From JBBIJR01 sp037445875 (GTDB lineage: Bacteria; CLD3; SB21): a stretch of DNA of 28,750 nucleotides. Positions within the stretch are counted from its first letter, which is position 1; each line of letters opens with the position of its first letter. Location: contig JBBIJR010000047.1 of assembly GCA_037445875.1 (NCBI GenBank), positions 1 through 28,750 on the forward strand. Reading direction: 5' to 3'. The translations under genes were made by a program, and so were the position numbers. Positions 22,931 through 28,750 of this stretch are shown here, piece by piece. Under the pieces are notes generated by a model that was given only the letters and a program-made list of their open reading frames with translations, was not told the DNA's origin and did not search any database.

Positions 22931-24040
22931 GTGACTACTGCGATGACATCAGCAAAAAAGACGCCCTTTTACGAGCAGCATGTTCAAGCCGGCGCAAAAC
23001 TGGCCGAATTCGCCGGCTACCTGATGCCCATCCGGTACGACGGGGACATCGTCGAGCATCAGCGGGTGCGGACGCATGTAGGTGTGTTCGACGTGTCCCA
23101 CATGGGCGAATTCTACGTGACCGGGGACAGCGCGCTGGATTTTGTCCAGAAGATGACCGTGAACGATGTCTCCAAACTGGCCGTGTTCCAGGCCCAATAC
23201 TCGGCCATGTGCAGGGAACACGGGGGGATCGTAGACGATCTTATTGTCTACCGTTTTCCGGACAAGTTCATGCTCGTCGTCAACGCTTCCAATATCGACA
23301 AGGACTTCAGCTGGCTTAAGGAACATTGTCCGGCCGGTGTGGGTCTTGAGAATGCCAGCGACCGCATTGCCCTGCTGGCCGTGCAGGGCCCGATGTCCCG
23401 CGCGGTCCTCCAGCCGCTGACTCCCGTGGACCTCAATCGGATCAAGTTCTACTGGTTTGCCGAAGGCGAACTGGCCGGTGTTCGCATGACCGTCTCCCGC
23501 ACCGGCTATACGGGTGAGTTGGGATTCGAGCTTTACTTTGATGCACAATACGCCGACAAGATCTGGAGCGCCGTAATGGAATCCGGTGCCCGCCACGGAA
23601 TCGGATTGGCCGGACTCGGGGCGAGAGACACCCTCCGTCTGGAGATGAAATACTGTTTATACGGGAACGACATCGATGAAACGACGCATCCGCTCGAAGC
23701 GGGCCTCAGCTGGGTCACCAAACTCAACAAGGGCGAGTTCATCGGCCGAAAGGCGCTCCTCAAAGCAAAAGCCGACGGACTGAAGCGGCAACTGATCGGT
23801 CTGGAGATCGACGGACGCATGCCTGCACGGCATGGCTATGAAGTTCAGAAGGACGGCCGCCCGGTCGGGGTTGTCACAAGCGGAACCTATTCGCCGACGC
23901 TGCAGAAGTCCATTGCCATGGCCTACGTCTCTGTGGACCTGTCTGCGGTCGGTTCCCTCGTAACGGTGAAAGGGCGCAGCCGGGACCTGTCCGGCCGGGT
24001 CGTATCCACACCCTTTTACAAAGGCGATCCCAGTCAATAA
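22931..24040 (+). CDS. gcvT: Glycine cleavage system T protein (aminomethyltransferase)
   Basis: GcvT takes the aminomethyl group from lipoyl-GcvH and passes it to tetrahydrofolate, releasing ammonia. The protein has 369 residues from a GTG start with GAGGAG 7 bp upstream. Family marks are FAGYLMPIRYDGDIVEHQRVR, VFDVSHMGEF (52-61), GGIVDDLIVYR with catalytic Asp102, TVSRTGYTGELGFE and GARDTLRLEMKYCLYGNDI. The C-terminal barrel domain ends with SGTYSPTLQKSIAMAYV. The length is normal for a true T protein, longer than the YgfZ-type relatives. The H and P protein genes are not in the window, so the cycle must be completed from another locus. Confidence 0.95.
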   Translation: MTTAMTSAKKTPFYEQHVQAGAKLAEFAGYLMPIRYDGDIVEHQRVRTHVGVFDVSHMGEFYVTGDSALDFVQKMTVNDVSKLAVFQAQYSAMCREHGGIVDDLIVYRFPDKFMLVVNASNIDKDFSWLKEHCPAGVGLENASDRIALLAVQGPMSRAVLQPLTPVDLNRIKFYWFAEGELAGVRMTVSRTGYTGELGFELYFDAQYADKIWSAVMESGARHGIGLAGLGARDTLRLEMKYCLYGNDIDETTHPLEAGLSWVTKLNKGEFIGRKALLKAKADGLKRQLIGLEIDGRMPARHGYEVQKDGRPVGVVTSGTYSPTLQKSIAMAYVSVDLSAVGSLVTVKGRSRDLSGRVVSTPFYKGDPSQ

Positions 24041-24065
24041 TCGAGGAGTCGGATCGTCAGATTTA

Positions 24066-26918
24066 ATGGCCGCAAAGAAACGAAATACCCCCAAGAGCCC
24101 CTCTCCAAAATCTCCCCAGAAACCGTCCCCCCCGAAAGGGCTTCGCCTCAACCTCAGCACAAAGGTAAAAGAAGAAGTTCTTGGTCTCGTTGTGATGGCC
24201 CTATGCGTGTTGTTCATGCTGGCGATCTCGACGCATCGGGCGCAGGAGCAGCCTGGCACCATAATGGACCTCTGGCGGGCGAATCGACTTCAGAACATGC
24301 TTGGGCCCGTCGGTGCATATCTTTCCCATCTCCTGGCGGCGTGTACGTTCGGGTACGCGGCGCTGGCGTTTCCCGTCCTCGGCTTTGTCTACGGGTGGCT
24401 GATCTTCACCCATCGGAGTATCTTTGTCGTCAATCAGTTCGCCTTTTACATCCTGACGCTCATGCTGCTGGTGTCGGTATGGTCGGCTCTCCCCATGACG
24501 CTCCGGGGTGAAGACAACTGGGAGTACAGCGGATTGGTCGGCGGAATGATCGCGCACAACCTCTATCAATGGATGAAAGTTGGAGGCGTGATCCTGTGGG
24601 TCGCGCTCTCTATCGTGTGGTTCATCGTGGTCACCAGGATCAGCATTGCCGATCTTGTTCCGGCCGTCCGGGAAATATTCCTCACGGGCTTTCGAAAGAC
24701 GACCTCCGCGGTGGGCCGATTCAAACATCGGCAGGAGCGTTTACGCGGGGAGTCGGCGGAACTGGAACCTACAGCAAACGATGTAGAGGAGGCCAAAACG
24801 CCGCTGGTGCCGCAGTATCTACAAGACGGGAACAAGAACCAGCCGCTCTCCGACGCACGGACATCCGTCGAGGACACAGAAGAACTTACGGAGCGTCATG
24901 AGGCTTCTTTGACTGCCGAACAGGACAAACGCAAGGATCTTGAAAAGGAGGATTCCTCATTCGATACGGCCCTGATCCGGGACATGGAGGTGCTCGGCCG
25001 TATCGACAAGCAGTTCGTGCCGCCAGAGATCGTTCTGCCGGAGACCGGTGAGACCGGGCTGGCCGAGGGCAACGAAGGGGACCAGCGGGAGACTCTGAAG
25101 AAAAAAGACCTCGAGGAGGTTGCGCCGGGCGGCCTGGATTTGGCCACGGTCAATCTGAAGGACCTGGCGAAGGATAGTTTCGATAAAGAACATGCGTCGT
25201 TGGATCTGAAGACACGGCGAGAGGACCTTGAAGAGGAGGAGACTCGAGGGTCCGAGGTGGAAGACGAGGAGAAACCTGCGGAAGCGGTGCCGCCTCTACA
25301 GGTACTTTTCGACAAGGAGGAGATTCCCGAAGGTGAACCTCTGAAACGGACGAAGGCGAGCCGTGCCGATGAACCGAAAGAGCAGGATGAGGACTGGGAC
25401 AGACTCAACCAGGCCGCCCGCCGAAGTTACCGCGTTCCGCAGCTGGATCTGTTGGATGCGACCAAGGAGGCGGAGAAGTTGTCCGAAGAGGACATCGCCA
25501 TACTGGACTCAAAGATCAACCAGATCATCTCGACGCTCGGGCAGTTTGGCATCAACACGAAGGTCGTCGCCACGGAATACGGCGGACCAGTCGTCGCGAT
25601 CTACCAACTGGAGCTTCCCTCCGGACTCAAAATCTCGCGTGTAACGGGACTCGAGGACGAGCTGGCCCTGGCGATGAAAGTCAAGTCCGTCCGCATGGTG
25701 CCGGTGACGGCCAAAGGCACGATCCAGGTGGAAATTCCGAAGCCCAGACCCACCCCGGTCCTCATTCGAAGTCTGTTCGAGGATAAAGCATTCAAGAACG
25801 CCCGCCAGAAATACCGGCTAGGTCTGGCCCTGGGAAAGACCATCGACGGCACGATCCACATCGAGGACCTTTCCCGGATGCCCCACCTCCTCATCGCGGG
25901 AACAACAGGTTCAGGCAAGAGTGTAGGCGTGAATTCGATGATCACGAGCCTGTTGTATCAGTACGATCCCTCGGACGTCAAATTCGTGCTGATCGATCCG
26001 AAGAAGGTGGAGCTGGCGTTGTATCGCAATCTGAAGAACCACCATTTGATCTGTCTCTGCAATGATGCCGGCGAAATCCTCGAAGACGTGATCACGAGGC
26101 CGGAGTACGCCAAGTTGATGCTGCGGGCGTTGGTGGAGGAAATGGAGGAGCGGTACGAGAAGCTGGCCCACGCGAACGTCCGGAACATCGAGGATTACAA
26201 CCGCCGCTGGCAGGAAGGCAAGTTGCCGGAGGACGGAAAGCACGACCATCACAAGCTCGAATACATCGTGGCGATCATCGACGAATTGGCGGATCTCATG
26301 ATGACCAGTCCGCGAGAGGTAGAAACCTCGATCACACGGCTGGCACAGATGGCACGTGCAGTGGGCATACACCTGGTCGTGGCGACGCAGCGGCCGTCCG
26401 TGGACGTGCTGACGGGATTGATCAAGGCCAATTTCCCGGCCCGCATCGCGTATCAGGTTCGCAGCAAGGTGGATTCCCGTACGATTCTGGATATGGGAGG
26501 AGCCGAGTTGCTGCTCGGTAAGGGCGATATGCTGTATTTGCCGCCGGGCCAGATGCCGATCCGCATCCAGAACGCATTTACGTCCACCCGTGAAACAGAA
26601 GAGATCGTGGATTACATCAGCCGTATGCCGGCCTTCCCGCGGAAGTCGTTCGTGGTGAAGGAAGAGCCCCGGGAAGAATTGGACAGGGATGCGGAAGCGG
26701 GGGCCCACGATGCGCTCTTCAACGAAGCTCTCGAAATCGTCGTGCGGCACAACCAGGGCTCCGCGTCGCTGCTGCAGCGCCGCTTGAGCATCGGATACGC
26801 AAGGGCTGCGCGGATCATCGACCAGCTGGAACGCGCGGGCGTCGTGAGCGCTCAGGAAGGGGGCAGGCCTCGGCAGGTATTGATCACAGAAGACCAGGTG
26901 GTGATGTTCCGTGTGTGA
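24066..26918 (+). CDS. ftsK: DNA translocase FtsK
   Basis: FtsK anchors at the division septum and pumps DNA during chromosome segregation and dimer resolution. The protein has 950 residues. A basic Pro/Lys-rich N-terminus leads to four membrane helices (about 38-56, 86-112, 120-140 and 172-190). A long acidic linker (about 210-455) precedes the alpha/beta motor with Walker A GTTGSGKS (612-619) and Walker B Asp739-Glu740 (AIIDELADLM). The C-terminal gamma winged helix (about 880-950; SASLLQRRLSIGYARAARIID) reads KOPS-type sites in this family. The ATG at 24066 has no close Shine-Dalgarno; GAGGAG is about 18 bp upstream. lolA follows, an order also seen in E. coli. Confidence 0.97.
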   Translation: MAAKKRNTPKSPSPKSPQKPSPPKGLRLNLSTKVKEEVLGLVVMALCVLFMLAISTHRAQEQPGTIMDLWRANRLQNMLGPVGAYLSHLLAACTFGYAALAFPVLGFVYGWLIFTHRSIFVVNQFAFYILTLMLLVSVWSALPMTLRGEDNWEYSGLVGGMIAHNLYQWMKVGGVILWVALSIVWFIVVTRISIADLVPAVREIFLTGFRKTTSAVGRFKHRQERLRGESAELEPTANDVEEAKTPLVPQYLQDGNKNQPLSDARTSVEDTEELTERHEASLTAEQDKRKDLEKEDSSFDTALIRDMEVLGRIDKQFVPPEIVLPETGETGLAEGNEGDQRETLKKKDLEEVAPGGLDLATVNLKDLAKDSFDKEHASLDLKTRREDLEEEETRGSEVEDEEKPAEAVPPLQVLFDKEEIPEGEPLKRTKASRADEPKEQDEDWDRLNQAARRSYRVPQLDLLDATKEAEKLSEEDIAILDSKINQIISTLGQFGINTKVVATEYGGPVVAIYQLELPSGLKISRVTGLEDELALAMKVKSVRMVPVTAKGTIQVEIPKPRPTPVLIRSLFEDKAFKNARQKYRLGLALGKTIDGTIHIEDLSRMPHLLIAGTTGSGKSVGVNSMITSLLYQYDPSDVKFVLIDPKKVELALYRNLKNHHLICLCNDAGEILEDVITRPEYAKLMLRALVEEMEERYEKLAHANVRNIEDYNRRWQEGKLPEDGKHDHHKLEYIVAIIDELADLMMTSPREVETSITRLAQMARAVGIHLVVATQRPSVDVLTGLIKANFPARIAYQVRSKVDSRTILDMGGAELLLGKGDMLYLPPGQMPIRIQNAFTSTRETEEIVDYISRMPAFPRKSFVVKEEPREELDRDAEAGAHDALFNEALEIVVRHNQGSASLLQRRLSIGYARAARIIDQLERAGVVSAQEGGRPRQVLITEDQVVMFRV

Positions 26919-26927
26919 AAAATTGTC

Positions 26928-26956
26928 TGTTCATTTCGGCCATATTTTTGTATAAT
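26928..26956 (+). promoter_or_regulatory. Possible internal promoter before lolA
   Basis: A perfect -10 box TATAAT (26951-26956) lies 29 bp before the lolA ATG in the 67-bp ftsK-lolA gap. At 17 bp the -35 position reads TGTTCA (26928-26933), a poor match, so the strength is uncertain. Confidence 0.45.
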
Positions 26957-26985
26957 ACACCGCCCAAAACGTAAAGGCGCTGTTC

Positions 26986-27624
26986 ATGTCTGTTTCGACG
27001 GTCACGATGATGCTGTGGATGATTCTTCCGGGCCCTGCGGCGGCGGGGGAGGACGCACAGTCGATCATCAAGAAGGTGCAAAACCGCTACAAGAAGATCG
27101 ATTCCTTCGTGATCAATTTCGATTATCATTTTCAGTGGAAATTGACCGGCAAGAACCAGGACCTTCAGGGCAAGCTGTTCTTCCGTAAAGAGAACAACAT
27201 CCGGTATGAATTAGGTCAGCAGTTGAACATCACCGACGGCGAAACCGTGTGGCAGTATTCGGAAGTCAACAATCAGGTGATCATTGACCGCTTGAAGAAG
27301 AACAGCAAGAGCCTCTTCCTGCCCAAGTACTTCCTCTACGAATACCTGGACAAGTTCGTCTCGGAGGTAATTGCTGTGGAGGCGAATCGCGGACGGTCGT
27401 TCTACGTGCTGAAGATGAACCCCAAGGACAAGGACGACTTCGTGCAGAGCATGAAGGTATGGGTCCCCTCGGACACGTGGATCACGGAAAAGGTGGAATA
27501 TGTGGACCTGGAAGGCAACCGGATCTCCTACGAGTTTACGCACATTGAAGTGGATCAGCCCATCAGCCCGAGATTGTTTTCCTTCGAGCCGGAATCGGGT
27601 ATGGATGTGGTCGACCTGAGGTAA
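26986..27624 (+). CDS. lolA: Outer-membrane lipoprotein carrier LolA
   Basis: LolA is the periplasmic chaperone that receives lipoproteins from LolCDE and hands them to the outer membrane. The protein has 212 residues with a signal peptide ending near AAAGEDA (residue 20). The mature part follows the LolA pattern: a helix with IIKKVQNRYKKIDSFVINFDYHF, then the half-barrel strands with GKLFFRKENNIRYEL, ITDGETVWQYSE and the end FEPESGMDVVDLR. AAAGG lies 8 bp before the ATG. ftsK upstream supports the assignment, since ftsK-lolA is a conserved neighbour pair. LolB is not seen, which is usual outside Proteobacteria. Confidence 0.9.
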   Translation: MSVSTVTMMLWMILPGPAAAGEDAQSIIKKVQNRYKKIDSFVINFDYHFQWKLTGKNQDLQGKLFFRKENNIRYELGQQLNITDGETVWQYSEVNNQVIIDRLKKNSKSLFLPKYFLYEYLDKFVSEVIAVEANRGRSFYVLKMNPKDKDDFVQSMKVWVPSDTWITEKVEYVDLEGNRISYEFTHIEVDQPISPRLFSFEPESGMDVVDLR

Positions 27625-27631
27625 CTGTTCT

Positions 27632-28636
27632 TTGAAAAGGTTTCTCTTTCTGCTCTTCAATGTCATGATCAGTGCGGTGTTCCTGTGGCTTGCCTGCCGC
27701 GATATCGATTTTCGCGAACTATACGGTTCCTTCTTTCGCGTGCAGTACGGATTCGCTGTGGCCGCCGTGGCGGTAAATCTGTTCAGCTGCTGGTTGCGGG
27801 CCATGCGTTGGCAGTACCTGATGCGGCCCGTTCGCCCGGTCCGGACGGTCCGTCTGTATTCGGCGTTGATGATCGGTTTCATGGTCAACAATATTCTACC
27901 GTTCCGACTGGGAGAGTTGATGAGAGGGTATGCGGTAAAGCGTTCGGAGGGCATTTCCTTTACGGCCTCCATGGGGACGATCATCATCGAGCGCATCATC
28001 GATGTACTTTCCCTGCTGGCGATATTCGCGGCTCTTACGTTCGTTTTCCCGTTTCCCGCATGGATCAAGAGCGGAGGCGTGGTGGTGACCGTGATCGCGG
28101 TTGCGTGCGTTGGCCTCATTTACTTGCTCCTGACCAACTCCGGGCTGGCCCTCCGAATCCTCCGGCGAATGACCTCCGTGTTTTCACTTCGTCTTGCCGA
28201 GCGTACCCAACAACTCGCCTCGTCGTTTCTCAAGGGTATCACGCTGTTTCATTCCTTCCGTTCCTATGCCGTGATGACCGGCCTGACGATCTTGATCTGG
28301 ATGACCTACGTGCTGTCGATCTATGTGATGTTCCATGCCGTCGCTTTCCCGTCCCTGCACGGACTGGACCTCCTGGACGCCACGGTCGTCATGGTCTTTA
28401 CATCTTTCGCAATCATGATCCCGGCCGCCCCCGGATACGTAGGAACGTTCCACGAAATCGCCAAGCAGAGCCTCGTGATGTTTCGAGTCGACGGCGAATC
28501 GGCCCTCGGCTTTGCGATCTTGATGCATGCGTATAATTACGTTGCCATCACCGCGATCGGTTTCGCGTATTTTTTCAGAACGAATCTGAGACTGCAGGAC
28601 GCATTCAGCGCACCCGATCTTACGGATGAGAACTAG
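27632..28636 (+). CDS. UPF0104/lysylphosphatidylglycerol-synthase-TM-family membrane protein (YbhN/AglD-like)
   Basis: This integral membrane protein has 334 residues and about eight helices. The TTG start at 27632 is supported by GAGGT 9 bp upstream, which overlaps the lolA stop, so the two genes may be coupled. Family signatures are WLRAMRWQYLM, VNNILPFRLGELMRGYAV and IMIPAAPGYVGTFHE. The family includes the membrane part of MprF and YbhN. Proposed roles include lipid or glycolipid translocation, but the substrate here is unknown. The position right after lolA hints at an envelope function. Confidence 0.87.
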   Translation: MKRFLFLLFNVMISAVFLWLACRDIDFRELYGSFFRVQYGFAVAAVAVNLFSCWLRAMRWQYLMRPVRPVRTVRLYSALMIGFMVNNILPFRLGELMRGYAVKRSEGISFTASMGTIIIERIIDVLSLLAIFAALTFVFPFPAWIKSGGVVVTVIAVACVGLIYLLLTNSGLALRILRRMTSVFSLRLAERTQQLASSFLKGITLFHSFRSYAVMTGLTILIWMTYVLSIYVMFHAVAFPSLHGLDLLDATVVMVFTSFAIMIPAAPGYVGTFHEIAKQSLVMFRVDGESALGFAILMHAYNYVAITAIGFAYFFRTNLRLQDAFSAPDLTDEN

Positions 28637-28649
28637 GATGAAGGAACCC

Positions 28650-28750
28650 ATGAGAACGGCGATCCGGAGCATGCTCGTTCTGTGTCTGGTCGCGGTATCC
28701 GCTCAGGCGCAAGGCATCAGGGACACGATGGACCTCCAATCCAGGAAAGC
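28650..28750 (+). CDS. Start of an exported protein (runs off the right edge)
   Basis: The frame shows a clear signal peptide, MRTAIRSMLVLCLVAVSAQAQ, followed by GIRDTMDLQSRK. AAGGA lies just before the ATG at 28650. An in-frame ATG at 28638 is also possible but has no ribosome site. It follows the UPF0104 gene directly and probably belongs to the same transcription unit. Too little is visible to name a family. Confidence 0.7.
   Translation, partial: MRTAIRSMLVLCLVAVSAQAQGIRDTMDLQSRK

Overview
The window is ordinary-looking chromosome from a G+C-rich Gram-negative bacterium. Outer-membrane biogenesis (LolA), lipoprotein-type signals, a C-terminal-Phe beta-barrel protein and two-component-regulator propeller proteins point to the FCB/Bacteroidota-Ignavibacteria-like part of the tree or a neighbouring phylum. 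This is an inference from gene content. Most genes have real Shine-Dalgarno sequences, and several promoters show canonical -35/-10 boxes at exactly 17 bp. That argues against a typical Bacteroides-type organism. No prophage, insertion sequence, CRISPR array or plasmid function was seen, and no gene-free stretch exceeds about 300 bases.

Layout. 1-672 (-): 5' part of dprA. 853-4053 (+): exported protein with two propeller-TPR units, then 4182-4907 (+), a small outer-membrane barrel gene interrupted by a 66-bp in-frame insertion. 5033-9113 (+): ettA, a short-chain dehydrogenase and an aldehyde dehydrogenase, closely packed. 9275-9672 (-): tRNA-Glu and tRNA-His. 9767-11732 (+): DUF2085 membrane protein and mrp, then two tRNA-Ser genes. 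16642-12226 (-): lipoprotein alpha/beta hydrolase, a small exported protein of unknown function and a large propeller-sensor histidine kinase, apparently one transcription unit. 16837-18078 (+): CAAX-type M48 metalloprotease. 20877-18113 (-): cation/proton antiporter and a GNAT-nitrilase fusion, 5 bp apart. 21542-20968 (-): a 115-residue exported ORF, a 45-residue membrane protein missed by length cut-offs, and a strong terminator. 21737-28750 (+): aminotransferase, gcvT, ftsK, lolA, a UPF0104 membrane protein and the start of an exported protein.

Functional themes are housekeeping (DprA, EttA, Mrp, FtsK, LolA, GcvT, tRNAs) mixed with envelope sensing. The two propeller proteins stand out: one feeds a histidine kinase with no response regulator nearby, the other has no output domain at all. 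The parts most likely to be undescribed are the double propeller-TPR protein with its palindromic promoter, the interrupted barrel gene, the mini-ORF in front of ettA, the small gene before the kinase, and the 45-residue membrane protein with its own terminator.
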